Below, in pieces: positions 1 through 9,768 of a DNA stretch of 64,000 bases. The DNA is from Pedobacter sp. PAMC26386 (GTDB lineage: Bacteria; Bacteroidota; Bacteroidia; Sphingobacteriales; Sphingobacteriaceae), in contig CP060294.1 in assembly GCA_014302835.1 (NCBI GenBank), positions 3,187,067-3,251,066 on the forward strand. Direction: 5' to 3'. Under the pieces are notes generated by a model, which did no database searches, was not told the DNA's origin, and saw only the letters and a list, made by a program, of their open reading frames with translations. Position 1 is the first letter of the stretch. Each line of letters begins with the position of its first letter. The translations under genes and the position numbers were made by a program.

Positions 1-1533
1 TGTACTTAACTGATCGGGTGTCGTTGCAGCAACTTTCTGCGTATTGGTCGCAAAATTCCATTTTTCAAAGGTATTGCTATGCGCATTTGTTTCCCTGAAG
101 CGAGTTTGGTAATTAAACCTGCTTTCAAAACTTAATCCTTTTAAGATGTCAATTTTGGCAAAAACAGTCGTGTTAAACCTGGACTCCTGATCTTTCCCCC
201 CAGTGCTGTACAAATAAGTTAAGATATTATTCGCAGTAGCGGATTCTTCTGCTGCCGCAGGAAATCCATAAAGACCATTGTAGACCGGATAAACTCCTGG
301 TGTTGTCTGACGTAAAAAGTTAAATGCATTAGCTGTGTTTGCCAGTCCAAAATTTTGTAAGGAGGCAAAGGTTTGTGTCCCTAAAGTCAGGAATTTATTG
401 ACTTTAGACTGTAAATTAATCCTTAACTGAAAACGGTCTGCACCTGTATTTGCCATCGTACCTGGATTATTTAAATAACCTGCAGAAAGTAAATATTGCG
501 TACTTTCTGTTCCTCCATTCAATGAAAGATTATGTTGTTGTACAAGGTTATGTTCAAAAACAGCTTTAGCCCAGTCGGTATTAGGATAAGCAACCTTATT
601 TGGAATTCCCTGAGCAGTAAGTCCGTCTGGATTAGCATTAGCATTCTTCCATAAAGCCATGGTCGCATCGGTATATACTGGTGTCTGTCCAAGATTACGG
701 TAACCTTCGTTAACCAGATTCATATGTGTCAGATAATCCGTCACAAATTTGGGCATCTTAGTTGGTTCCGCCAAAGAGAACAGACTGCTATAATTAACGC
801 TGAGTTTATTACTTGTTCCCTTTTTAGTCGTGATCAGAATAACTCCGTTCGCTGCCAGTGAACCATAAATGGATGCAGCGGCAGCATCCTTTAATAAGGA
901 AATACTTTCTACGTCATTTGGATTGACTGCGTCCATAGTACCTGCGATACCATCAATGATTACTAAAGGATTGTTGTTATTTAAAGTACCTGCTCCCCTG
1001 ATCCTGATGGTTGCCTCATCGCTTCCTGGTTTACCAGAGCCTTGATTTACCGCGATTCCTGCACTTAAACCAGCAAGACCAGATGACAAATTTGTCAATG
1101 GCCTGTTTTCTAGAGATTTAGAGTTAATTGTAGCAATAGATCCAATTACGTTTACTTTCTTTTGTGTTCCGTACCCGACAACCACAATTTCGTTCAGTCC
1201 TGTACTTGTCGCTTGTAACTTCACATCTAATGTTCCATTGTTACCAGTTTTTAATGTTTGCGTGGTGAAACCGATTGCTGTAAATACAAGTTCAGAAGTA
1301 CCATCGGCCTGAATTTTATATCTTCCATTTGCATCTGTTTGCGTAGACTTCTGTGTTCCTTTTACCTGGATGGATACTCCGGGAACTGGTAGTTTCTGTT
1401 CGTCGGTAATTGTTCCTGAAATGATCTTGCTTTGTGCAAATAAAGATAAAGGAGATACAAATGTTAAGGTACTTAATAAAAGTACCATCAACATTAAACT
1501 ACCCCTAATTACATTTGGGTATAATTTCTTCAT
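1..1533 (-). CDS. SusC-like TonB-dependent receptor, N-terminal part (runs off left edge)
   Basis: Outer-membrane transporter of the SusC/RagA class, which imports oligosaccharides caught by a SusD lipoprotein. Only about 511 N-terminal residues lie in the window. Visible in order: a signal peptide ending near LFAQS (residue ~34), a CarboxypepD_reg-like domain (~37-115, with VPGVSIQVKG), the plug domain with VVVGYGTQKK and IRGAGT, the family hallmark DVESISLLKDAAAASIYG, and the first barrel strands. The ATG at 1533 is chosen because the signal peptide starts directly there (MKKLYPN). It is divergent from the hybrid two-component regulator at 1741, the usual arrangement for a polysaccharide utilisation locus; its SusD partner should lie outside the window. 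Substrate unknown, although the neighbouring uronate operon makes an acidic glycan plausible. Confidence 0.93.
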   Translation of the reverse strand, partial: MKKLYPNVIRGSLMLMVLLLSTLTFVSPLSLFAQSKIISGTITDEQKLPVPGVSIQVKGTQKSTQTDANGRYKIQADGTSELVFTAIGFTTQTLKTGNNGTLDVKLQATSTGLNEIVVVGYGTQKKVNVIGSIATINSKSLENRPLTNLSSGLAGLSAGIAVNQGSGKPGSDEATIRIRGAGTLNNNNPLVIIDGIAGTMDAVNPNDVESISLLKDAAAASIYGSLAANGVILITTKKGTSNKLSVNYSSLFSLAEPTKMPKFVTDYLTHMNLVNEGYRNLGQTPVYTDATMALWKNANANPDGLTAQGIPNKVAYPNTDWAKAVFEHNLVQQHNLSLNGGTESTQYLLSAGYLNNPGTMANTGADRFQLRINLQSKVNKFLTLGTQTFASLQNFGLANTANAFNFLRQTTPGVYPVYNGLYGFPAAAEESATANNILTYLYSTGGKDQESRFNTTVFAKIDILKGLSFESRFNYQTRFRETNAHSNTFEKWNFATNTQKVAATTPDQLST

Positions 1534-1639
1534 AATTGGTGTTTATTTGGTTAGGTTTTTTAGGATGCTATTTCCAGTTAATTCGAATTAATGGTGGTAA
1601 CATCCTAAAGCAAACATATAGGCAAAGGAGAATTTGAAG

Positions 1640-1680
1640 GGGGTAATTTTATAAATTTATAGGGGTGATTTTATAAATAT
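1640..1680. promoter_or_regulatory. Direct repeat in the SusC/HTCS intergenic region
   Basis: Two copies of GGGGTRATTTTATAAATWT (1640-1658 and 1662-1680) match at 17 of 19 positions with a 22-bp offset, about two helical turns. They sit in the only non-coding DNA between the divergent susC (start 1533) and sensor-regulator (start 1741). AraC-type output domains commonly bind direct repeats, so this is a candidate site for the adjacent regulator. The function is inferred. Confidence 0.45.
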
Positions 1681-1740
1681 TAAGCTTATAATTGCGTAAA
1701 CAGGTTGTTTATCACATATTTTACCTGAAAAAACAGAACC

Positions 1741-4700
1741 ATGCGCACCAAACGCCTCAAAACAAATTACTTCATTTTATCAGCGTTGTTTTTTTTTCTC
1801 TTTTGCAGTAAAACCAAGGCTCAGCAACCGATTTTCTTTGACCATTTGAACATTGAAAAAGGACTATCTCATAATAGTGTTCTTTCTATTGCCCAGGATA
1901 AGAATGGTTTCATGTGGCTCGGTACCGGACATGGCTTGAACCGCTATGATGGCTTCGGGTTTAAAGTCTATCTCAATAGCCCTTCTGATAGTACCACTTT
2001 AAAAGACAATTATATCAATGCACTTTACAATGATCACAGTGGAGTTTTATGGGTGGGTAATGATGTAGGGCTTCAGCAATATCACAGTCAGACAGAATCA
2101 TTTGAACTGGTAAAAGATCCCGACAGATTAAAAAGTAAACCCGGCGGGCAAAAGATAACCTGTATTTATGAAGATAAGTCTGCCAATATTTGGGCAGGTA
2201 CAGAATATGGTTTAAAATTACTTGCCCCCACCAACAGAAATAAATTCAAGACCAGCTTTTATGCAGTTAAAAATCAGCTTCCTGCAAATAATATAAGGGC
2301 CATTTACCAGGATAAAGAAGGGGCTTTATGGATTGGTACAACAAATGGCTTAACCAGACTTAATTTTCAGCATGGCATTGCTGTTTACGAAACTTTTAGA
2401 AACAATGCCCATCCGGGAGATATCAGTGATAATTATATCACGAGTATTGTAGAAGATCAGGAGAAGAATCTATGGATAGGCACACAAAATGGAGGTATAA
2501 ACCGTTACAATCGCTCAGCTAACAATTTTACTTCTTTCAAACACAACAGTGACCCAAAGAGCATCATCAATAATGTAATCCGAACCATTATTAGTGATCC
2601 GTCAGGCAAGCTCTGGATTGGTAGCCTGGAAGGGATCAGTATCATGGATACCAAAACACTCCATGCAGAGTCTTATCAAAATGCACCTGAAAACAGAAAG
2701 AGTTTAAGTCAAAACTCCGTTTACAGTTTGTTTAAGGATAAAAATGAATCCATCTGGGTTGGTACTTATTTTGGCGGTGTAAATCTTGCACATCCTTATA
2801 TGACGCACTTTGTTACTTATCAAAAAAACAAGTACGAATCGAGTATCAGTAACAATGTAGTCAGTTCCCTGGTAGAGGATCAGCAGAAAAATCTCTGGAT
2901 AGGAACTGAAGGTGGCGGACTCAATTATTATAATCGGAAAACCGGCAGATATACGAACTACCTGAATAACAGCACAAATCCAAATAGTCTGGGATCAAAT
3001 CTGGTAAAATCTATTTATGAAGATAAAAAAGGTAAAATCTGGGTTGGTACACATGGCGGAGGATTAGACTTGTTTGATCCAAAAACCCAGTCTTTCAAAC
3101 GGTTTCTTTACCATCCAAAAAACACGGTTCAGGATGAAGTGCATACGCTGATGGAAGATGAAAAGGGAAGGTTGTGGATCGGGACGCAAAGAAATGGAAT
3201 TATCTGCTCTAATATAAAAAAAACAGCTTTTTATCCGCTGGATCTGCCTGAAGTAAATAAAAAATTGAAAGGCAGGTCAATTTATGTATTTCTTACCGAT
3301 CAAAAACGGAATATCTGGATAGGTACATCTGATGGTTTGTTTATACTGAACAAAAAACACGACCTGCTGATCTCTTTTAGACCCGGGCTTACGAAGAGTT
3401 TAAAATCGAGTAAAATTCAATGTATTACCGAGACCAGAAAAGGTGGAATATGGATTGGCACCTATTTTGGTGGAATCAGTTATTATGATCAAAAGAAGAA
3501 TAGCTTTATTACCTATACGGAGAAAGATGGATTACCCAATAACAATGTGTTTGGTATCCTGGAAGACAATGCAGGCAATCTCTGGGTGAGCACAGATAAC
3601 GGTCTCTCCATGTTTAACCCTGAATTAAAAACATTTAAAAATTACACAGTCAGCGACGGCCTTGCTGGTAATCAGTTTAATAAAAATGCCTATCTGAAAA
3701 GTGCGGCAGGCGAACTGTTTTTTGGTGGTTATAATGGATTTACAGGCTTTTTCACGAATAAGATACAGACCAATACCAAACCGTCTGAAATTGTATTAAC
3801 AACCCTTAAACTGGACAATCAGCCTGTCAATATCAACGATCAAAGCGGCTTACTCCAAGAAAATATTTGTCAGACCAAGGCGCTTACTTTTCATCATGAT
3901 CAAAATACAATTACACTCAGCTTTGCACTACTCAATTATATTAAACCAGAAAAAAACAGGTATAGTTATCAACTGGAAGGTTTTGAAAAGAAGTGGAATT
4001 TTGTAAACACCCCTATGGCAACCTATACCAATCTGCCACCAGGAAACTATACCTTTCTGGTTAAAGGAATAAACAATGACGGGGTCCAGAGTCTGAACAC
4101 CAGAAAATTGCGAATCAGCATACTCCCTCCATTTTATTTAACCTGGTGGGCCTATCTATTTTATATCTCTCTGGCAACAGGGACTATAGTTTTGCTGCTG
4201 CGTTATCTTTTAATCCGGGCAGTGCTTAGAAACGAGAAAGAAAGTAACGCAAACAAACTGGAATTTTTCACCAATATCTCTCACGAGATCAGAACTCCGC
4301 TCACCTTAATTGTTGCTCCTTTAGAAAAGATAATTGAGGAAACCAGAGCACAACCGAACCTCAATAAAGAGTTGTTTTTAATTAAAAACAATGCCGACCG
4401 GCTGATGCGTTTAACTACCGAATTACTGGACTTCAGAAAAGCGGAAAGCGGAAAAATGATCTTACAGGTCAGCCCTGATAATGTGGTTAAATTTTGCCAC
4501 GAGATTTTCCTGATTTTTCAAAACATGGCCTCAAACCAGCAGGTGAATTATGATTTTCAAGCTGACAAACAGGAGGCACAATTGTATTTTGATAAAGTAC
4601 AGTTAGAAAAAGTATTGTTTAACCTGCTTTCCAATGCGCTTAAATTCACACCAGAAAATGGCCAGATTTATCTGCATATAAAGACTGGTCAGGAGCAAGT

Positions 4701-5829
4701 TAAAATTGAAATAGCCAATAGTGGAAAAGGGATTCCACTGGAAAATCAGCAAAGTCTGTTCAATAGCTTTTATCAGGTTAGCCCTGCAACAAACATTGGC
4801 ACCGGTCTGGGACTTTCCTTTTCAAAAAGTATTGTAGAACTTCACCACGGTAGAATTTATGTCGAAAGTACTCCAGATCCAATGGGTAAAAACGGACATA
4901 CTTGTTTTACTGTAGAACTTAAAACTGGTAAAAATCATTTTAAAACAGAGGAGCTTATTGCCGATTATATTTATGATGATGATTCGGTGAATTATAGTGA
5001 ACCTTTTATCGAGTCGTTTGCTGCTGGTGATCCTGGAGCTCATATGGAGAACCTTGTCCAAAGTAAAAAGTACACCATCTTGCTGGCCGAGGACAATACT
5101 GAGATCAGAAAATTTGTAAAAGATGCACTTTCTGCTAGTTACCAGATTTATGAATGTGAAGATGGATCGTCGGGATGGGAGACGGCTCCAGATCTAATTC
5201 CGGATTTGATTATCAGTGATGTGATGATGCCCAATATGGATGGACTTGAATTTTGCAGACGCATAAAAACAGATGTAAGAACCAGTCATATACCAGTGAT
5301 CTTGTTAACAGCAAGATCTGCTTATGTCCATCAGGTTAACGGCCTTGAAACCGGGGCTGATGCTTATATTATCAAACCGTTTAACATCAGATTGCTCCAG
5401 TTAAATATAGAAAACCTGCTAAATTCGAGAGAGAGATTGCGTTTAAAATATGGGCAGACCATTACGCTTGAACCACAGAATCTGATCATTAATACAACTG
5501 AACAACATTTTCTTAACAACCTGATCAAAATTATTGAGAAACACTTGAGTAATACCGAATTTGGTGTACCTACGCTAGCAGCTGAGATTGGAATGAGCCA
5601 GCCTGTTTTGTATAAGAAGATCAGGTCGCTGACGGATCAGTCTGTAAATGACTTTATCAAATCTTTCCGACTTAAACAGGCTGCAAGGTTACTTAAAACC
5701 GGTGGCTTGTCTATTTCTGAAATCGCTTACAGTGTTGGTTTTAATGACCGTAAATATTTCAGTCTGGAGTTTAAGAAGCAATTTGGAATAAGTCCTACTG
5801 AGTATATTCAAAATAGCTTAAATGAGTAA
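1741..5829 (+). CDS. Hybrid two-component system sensor/regulator (HTCS)
   Basis: One-protein two-component system that senses a glycan fragment in the periplasm and activates utilisation genes. The 1362 residues show: signal peptide 1-28; some fourteen two-component-propeller repeats (recurring LWIGT / IWVGT) to ~residue 700; a Y_Y_Y domain (~741-800); a membrane helix (~802-825); HisKA with NISHEIRTP, phospho-acceptor His848; HATPase (~945-1070, GTGLGLSFSKSIV); a receiver domain with phospho-acceptor Asp1160 in ISDVMMPNMDG; and a C-terminal AraC-type helix-turn-helix (~1255-1355). Length and order are typical for Bacteroidota HTCS proteins. It is divergent from a SusC gene, its likely target, with a direct repeat between them. 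The inducing ligand cannot be told from sequence. Confidence 0.97.
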   Translation: MRTKRLKTNYFILSALFFFLFCSKTKAQQPIFFDHLNIEKGLSHNSVLSIAQDKNGFMWLGTGHGLNRYDGFGFKVYLNSPSDSTTLKDNYINALYNDHSGVLWVGNDVGLQQYHSQTESFELVKDPDRLKSKPGGQKITCIYEDKSANIWAGTEYGLKLLAPTNRNKFKTSFYAVKNQLPANNIRAIYQDKEGALWIGTTNGLTRLNFQHGIAVYETFRNNAHPGDISDNYITSIVEDQEKNLWIGTQNGGINRYNRSANNFTSFKHNSDPKSIINNVIRTIISDPSGKLWIGSLEGISIMDTKTLHAESYQNAPENRKSLSQNSVYSLFKDKNESIWVGTYFGGVNLAHPYMTHFVTYQKNKYESSISNNVVSSLVEDQQKNLWIGTEGGGLNYYNRKTGRYTNYLNNSTNPNSLGSNLVKSIYEDKKGKIWVGTHGGGLDLFDPKTQSFKRFLYHPKNTVQDEVHTLMEDEKGRLWIGTQRNGIICSNIKKTAFYPLDLPEVNKKLKGRSIYVFLTDQKRNIWIGTSDGLFILNKKHDLLISFRPGLTKSLKSSKIQCITETRKGGIWIGTYFGGISYYDQKKNSFITYTEKDGLPNNNVFGILEDNAGNLWVSTDNGLSMFNPELKTFKNYTVSDGLAGNQFNKNAYLKSAAGELFFGGYNGFTGFFTNKIQTNTKPSEIVLTTLKLDNQPVNINDQSGLLQENICQTKALTFHHDQNTITLSFALLNYIKPEKNRYSYQLEGFEKKWNFVNTPMATYTNLPPGNYTFLVKGINNDGVQSLNTRKLRISILPPFYLTWWAYLFYISLATGTIVLLLRYLLIRAVLRNEKESNANKLEFFTNISHEIRTPLTLIVAPLEKIIEETRAQPNLNKELFLIKNNADRLMRLTTELLDFRKAESGKMILQVSPDNVVKFCHEIFLIFQNMASNQQVNYDFQADKQEAQLYFDKVQLEKVLFNLLSNALKFTPENGQIYLHIKTGQEQVKIEIANSGKGIPLENQQSLFNSFYQVSPATNIGTGLGLSFSKSIVELHHGRIYVESTPDPMGKNGHTCFTVELKTGKNHFKTEELIADYIYDDDSVNYSEPFIESFAAGDPGAHMENLVQSKKYTILLAEDNTEIRKFVKDALSASYQIYECEDGSSGWETAPDLIPDLIISDVMMPNMDGLEFCRRIKTDVRTSHIPVILLTARSAYVHQVNGLETGADAYIIKPFNIRLLQLNIENLLNSRERLRLKYGQTITLEPQNLIINTTEQHFLNNLIKIIEKHLSNTEFGVPTLAAEIGMSQPVLYKKIRSLTDQSVNDFIKSFRLKQAARLLKTGGLSISEIAYSVGFNDRKYFSLEFKKQFGISPTEYIQNSLNE

Positions 5830-5865
5830 TGCGTTATCCATCGTAATCATTGAAAGATAACGCAT
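5829..5865. terminator. Convergent hairpin after HTCS and the MFS gene
   Basis: Inverted repeat ATGCGTTATC / GATAACGCAT (5829-5838 and 5856-5865) with a 17-nt loop, lying between the converging HTCS and MFS genes. The first base belongs to the HTCS stop codon. There is no strong U-tract on either side, so it may be a weak bidirectional terminator. Confidence 0.5.
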
Positions 5866-5871
5866 AAAGAA

Positions 5872-7245
5872 TTACAAATCATTAATCGGTCTGTATTTCG
5901 GCACTAATCCTTTCATCACCATCCAGGCAAAAATATAGGCTACAGCACAGATGGTAAACATAATGGTATACCCAGTTTGTGTATGCCCTAATGCTTTGTA
6001 ATGGTCAAAAAGTGAACCTCCCAGCTTGGACATAAATACACCGCCCAAACCTCCGGCCATGCCTCCAATTCCAATGACTGAGCCGATTGCTTTTTTAGGA
6101 AACATATCTGAAACTGTGGTAAAGATATTGGCAGACCATGCTTGGTGAGCAGACGCACCTATCCCAATTAAAACTACAGGAATCCAAACGCTGATATGCC
6201 CTAGTGGCTGTGCAGCTAACACAACTAAAGGAAAAAGAGCAATAATGAACATTGCTTTCATCCTACCGTCATAGGGTGCATATCCTTTCTTCATGAAATA
6301 CATCGGAAACCATCCCCCGCCAACACTTCCAATCATGGTCATACTGTAGAGTACTGCTAAAGGAATCATAATCGCAGTGTCATCCATTCCATACTGAACT
6401 TTTAAGTAAGAAGGTAACCAGAACAAAAAGAACCACCACACGCCATCTGTCATAAATTTGCCCAAACTAAATGCCCATGTTTGTCTGTATCTTAACAGCT
6501 TAAACCAGGAGACTTTTTCGGCGGCTTCTTCAGTTGGAGAAGGAGAAATTACTTCTTTATCCGGATCGCATAAGATATAATCCAGTTCAGCTTTAGATAA
6601 GCGTTTCTGTTTTTCAGGTATCTCATAGAAGATAAACCAGAAAATCAACCATAAAAATCCGACTGCACCAATAATCAAAAAGGCTGCTTCCCAACCCCAG
6701 TTATGTGCGATCCAGGGAACGGTAAGCGGGGCCAGTATGGCACCAACATTTGCACCAGAATTGAAGATACCAGTTGCGAGTGAACGCTCCTTTTTAGGAA
6801 AGTACTCCGCTGTAGCTTTAATTGCAGCTGGAAAATTACCTGATTCACCAAAACCTAAAACTGCCCTGGAGAAAATAAAACCCAAAACAGAAACGGAAAT
6901 TCCTGTGATCCCAATTACACCTAACATTGCTGCCAGCCCATTTCCTACAGGAATAGCTTTGGCGTGCAAAATGGCTCCTAGAGACCAGACAATTAAAGCA
7001 ACGGCATATCCCCATTTTGTACCTAGCCGATCTACAATCCGACCTGCAAACAACATCGAAATCGCATAAACTAACTGGAAGGCTGAGGTGATGTTTGCGT
7101 AATCACTGTTGGTCCAGTTGAATTCTGCTTCCAGCCTGGAATGCAGCAAACTAAGTACCTGACGGTCAAGATAATTTACTGTTGTAGCAAAAAACAACAG
7201 GGCACAGACCGTCCAACGGTAATTGCTCATTCTGGTCTCTTTCAT
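5872..7245 (-). CDS. MFS hexuronate transporter (ACS family, ExuT-like)
   Basis: Inner-membrane proton-coupled uptake of hexuronates or related sugar acids. The 457 residues contain about twelve hydrophobic segments and the anion:cation symporter hallmarks: VNYLDRQVLSLL in helix 1, FAGRIVDRLGTKWG after helix 2 (MFS motif A), and GFGESGNFPAAIKA in helix 4. The protein could start at Met1 or at Met6 (MSNYRW). It is the last gene of the uronate operon, 36 bp after the aldolase gene. The context (KDG kinase, KDPG aldolase, KduI) supports a uronate substrate, but galacturonate, glucuronate and unsaturated derivatives cannot be distinguished. Confidence 0.88.
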   Translation of the reverse strand: MKETRMSNYRWTVCALLFFATTVNYLDRQVLSLLHSRLEAEFNWTNSDYANITSAFQLVYAISMLFAGRIVDRLGTKWGYAVALIVWSLGAILHAKAIPVGNGLAAMLGVIGITGISVSVLGFIFSRAVLGFGESGNFPAAIKATAEYFPKKERSLATGIFNSGANVGAILAPLTVPWIAHNWGWEAAFLIIGAVGFLWLIFWFIFYEIPEKQKRLSKAELDYILCDPDKEVISPSPTEEAAEKVSWFKLLRYRQTWAFSLGKFMTDGVWWFFLFWLPSYLKVQYGMDDTAIMIPLAVLYSMTMIGSVGGGWFPMYFMKKGYAPYDGRMKAMFIIALFPLVVLAAQPLGHISVWIPVVLIGIGASAHQAWSANIFTTVSDMFPKKAIGSVIGIGGMAGGLGGVFMSKLGGSLFDHYKALGHTQTGYTIMFTICAVAYIFAWMVMKGLVPKYRPINDL

Positions 7246-7281
7246 TATATTTGGTTTTGGTTTGGTTGTTTTGGTAGTCTT

Positions 7282-7941
7282 TTATCGTGTGGCTTTTACC
7301 ATATCAATAGTTTTTTTAGTCCGTATAGCTAATTCATTATAATCTTTTGTTTCCAGGATCTCTTTACTAATCAGTTTACTTCCCATGCCAACAGCACATA
7401 CACCAGATTTAAACCAATTTCTCATATTCTCTGCTTCGATTTCTACACCACCTGTCGGGATAAAAAGTTGTCCCGGAAATACTTCTTTTACAGAAGACAG
7501 GAAAGCCGGCCCAAGGATATTTGCGGGAAAAATCTTAATTAATCCTGCTTTTAACTGGTGGGCTGTATTGATCTCGGTGGGCGAAAAACATCCTGGAATC
7601 CAGAGTAAACCTTGATCATGTGTTAATTTCCCCACTTCAGTATCTACCACAGGGCAAACAATAAAGTGTGCACCTGCTCTGATAAATGCTTTGGCTTCGG
7701 TGGTATTTTTGATCGTACCGATTCCCAGATGCAGATCTTTCATTTCGATTTCAACTGCTTGAATCAGGAACTGAAAATTAGCCAGAGCGACAGCACCGCG
7801 GTTGGTATATTCCAATACTCTAATCCCGGATTTATATAAAGTTCTGATAATTTCCAGACTCACTTCTGCATCTTCGTAAAAAAACAAAGGCAATAAGCCC
7901 TGATCTGTTATTGCTTTTAATGAACTCTCTTTAGTCTTCAT
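7282..7941 (-). CDS. eda: KDPG / KHG aldolase
   Basis: Class I aldolase splitting 2-keto-3-deoxy-6-phosphogluconate into pyruvate and glyceraldehyde-3-phosphate, the last step of uronate breakdown. The 219 residues have the expected length. The Schiff-base lysine is Lys136 in GLIKIFPAN; the family glutamate lies in VLEYTNRG, and IPTGGVE forms the phosphate-binding loop near the C-terminus. The gene overlaps the upstream KDG kinase gene by 11 bp, which indicates translational coupling. 4-hydroxy-2-oxoglutarate aldolase activity is a common side activity of the family. Confidence 0.95.
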   Translation of the reverse strand: MKTKESSLKAITDQGLLPLFFYEDAEVSLEIIRTLYKSGIRVLEYTNRGAVALANFQFLIQAVEIEMKDLHLGIGTIKNTTEAKAFIRAGAHFIVCPVVDTEVGKLTHDQGLLWIPGCFSPTEINTAHQLKAGLIKIFPANILGPAFLSSVKEVFPGQLFIPTGGVEIEAENMRNWFKSGVCAVGMGSKLISKEILETKDYNELAIRTKKTIDMVKATR

Positions 7942-8950
7942 AATTTCTTACCTTTTCTTTAATCTCTTCTGCTTTTATTGTAGTTGCATCTCCTGCTACA
8001 AAGAGTTTGGAGAATGCGGCAGCTGTCGCAAATTCAAGTATTTCTACGGCCGGCTGATCAAGGTAAAAACCATAGATCAAACCTGCCATATAACAATCTC
8101 CACTCCCCACTTTATTTAGGATTTTATTAGCTGAATATTGTTTGGAAACCAGTAAATCATCGTTAGTAAACAGGGTAGAATAATACTTTACGCCTTCTTG
8201 TTCATCAAAACGAAAGGTGTTGGCAGCCACTGTACATTTAGGGAATTTTGTAAGGAGTTGTCTGGAACTTAACGCTGCCTGTTCCAGGTAAAGTTCTTTC
8301 AGATCAGCAACAGCTAAATCTTCAGGAACCGGAATCCCGAGCATTTTTTCAGCAGCCCATAAATTCCCCATCACTACGTCACAATACTGAACCAATGCGG
8401 GCATTATCTCAATTGGTTCTTTTCCATATTTCCAAAGTTTAGCTCTGTAATTGAGATCAACTGAAATGCGGATATTCCGTGCTGAAGCTTCTTTTAAGGC
8501 TTCTTCACAAACTTCGGCCGCTGCTAAACTTACTGCAGGGCAAATGGCGCTGAAATGAAACCAGGAAACATCTTTCAAAACTTCGTCCCAGTTGATCGTT
8601 CCTGTTTTTAAAGTAGCAAAAGAGGAATTACCCCTGTCATAAATAACGCCGGAATTTTTAAGGTCTTTACCTTGATGCAAATAATATAAACCTACTCTTT
8701 CACCAGTATATTGAATAGCGTTGGTATCGATATTCAGGTCCTGGATATAACCTACCAATTGTTCAGTTAAGGAGTTGGCCGGTAAAGCGGTCAGGTAAGC
8801 TGAAGGAATGTCCCATAAAGCAAGTGCCGTGGCTACATTTAGCTCAGCACCACCGACATAAAATGGCAGACTATTTTCTTTTAGCCACGCACCTTCTACA
8901 TCCGGACAAATCCGCAGCAGTAACTCTCCAAAATTCAAAACCTTTCCCAT
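7931..8950 (-). CDS. kdgK: 2-keto-3-deoxygluconate kinase (PfkB family)
   Basis: Cytoplasmic ribokinase-family enzyme phosphorylating KDG to KDPG. The 339 residues carry the N-terminal substrate lid (LNFGELLLRICP, then GGAELNVATALA) and the C-terminal PfkB signature KVGSGDCYMAGL with catalytic base Asp285. It lies between the SDR gene (2-bp gap) and eda (11-bp overlap), so product and next enzyme are made together. The family includes fructokinases; the KDG assignment rests on the N-terminal sequence type and on the operon. Confidence 0.92.
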   Translation of the reverse strand: MGKVLNFGELLLRICPDVEGAWLKENSLPFYVGGAELNVATALALWDIPSAYLTALPANSLTEQLVGYIQDLNIDTNAIQYTGERVGLYYLHQGKDLKNSGVIYDRGNSSFATLKTGTINWDEVLKDVSWFHFSAICPAVSLAAAEVCEEALKEASARNIRISVDLNYRAKLWKYGKEPIEIMPALVQYCDVVMGNLWAAEKMLGIPVPEDLAVADLKELYLEQAALSSRQLLTKFPKCTVAANTFRFDEQEGVKYYSTLFTNDDLLVSKQYSANKILNKVGSGDCYMAGLIYGFYLDQPAVEILEFATAAAFSKLFVAGDATTIKAEEIKEKVRNYED

Positions 8951-8952
8951 AT

Positions 8953-9768
8953 TTAAACCCCTCCAAATACAGAGAAACCTCCGTCAACACAAATCATTGC
9001 TCCAGTTACAAATTGTGAAGCATCACTCAATAACCAGATCAATGCACCTTTTAATTCATCCGGATGTCCAAAACGCTTAAAGGGTGTTTGTTTAATTGCT
9101 AATCCCCCGCGATCGGTATAAGTACCGTCAGGGTTAGTTAATAAGGTACGGTTTTGTTCGGTAAGGAAAAATCCTGGTGCGATCGCGTTCATGCGGATTG
9201 CCCCGCCATAACGGTTAGCTAATTCTACGGCAAACCATTGATTATAATAATCAACACCCGCTTTCCCAAGATTATACCCTAATACTTTAGTGATCACCCT
9301 TTTAGAATTCATAGAAGATATATTGACAATACTTCCTTGACCGCTGGCAGCAATAGATTCTCCAAAAACCTGTGTAGGAATAACTGTCCCCCATAAATTC
9401 AGATCCATCACTTTTTTCATTCCTTCCAGATTCATCTTAAAGATATCCTCCTCGGGATGTAAAACACCTTCTGGCTGATTACCTCCAGCAGCGTTGACTA
9501 AACCATCTATTTTACCGAATTTCTCTAGTACCTTGCCCCTGCAACTGATGAGCTGGTTTTCATCCATCACATCTGCAACTAAAGCAATAGCATGGCCACC
9601 GTTTTTGTTAATCGCATTTGCCCGCTCATTTGCGATTTGAGCATTCCGGCCTAAAATACCAACCGAGGCTCCAGCTTCAACTACAGCATTGACAAAAGCA
9701 CCGCCTAAAATTCCAGTTCCTCCGGTCACGATAATGACCTTGTCCTTTAAAGAAAATGTATGTTCCAT
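8953..9768 (-). CDS. SDR oxidoreductase, D-mannonate oxidoreductase-like, in the KduD position
   Basis: NAD(P)-dependent short-chain dehydrogenase of 271 residues: cofactor motif TGGTGILGG (~15-23), NAAGGNQP, catalytic Ser in NISSMNS and YNLGK as the YxxxK pair. The AGGNQP and NLWGT segments resemble the SDR-type D-mannonate oxidoreductase subgroup (UxuB function) more than classical KduD. Its position between kduI and kdgK is where KduD (2,5-diketo-3-deoxygluconate to KDG) is expected, and neither uronate isomerase (uxaC) nor mannonate dehydratase (uxuA) is present here. It shares one base with the kduI stop (TAATG). Oxidoreductase is certain; the substrate is open. Confidence 0.85.
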   Translation of the reverse strand: MEHTFSLKDKVIIVTGGTGILGGAFVNAVVEAGASVGILGRNAQIANERANAINKNGGHAIALVADVMDENQLISCRGKVLEKFGKIDGLVNAAGGNQPEGVLHPEEDIFKMNLEGMKKVMDLNLWGTVIPTQVFGESIAASGQGSIVNISSMNSKRVITKVLGYNLGKAGVDYYNQWFAVELANRYGGAIRMNAIAPGFFLTEQNRTLLTNPDGTYTDRGGLAIKQTPFKRFGHPDELKGALIWLLSDASQFVTGAMICVDGGFSVFGGV

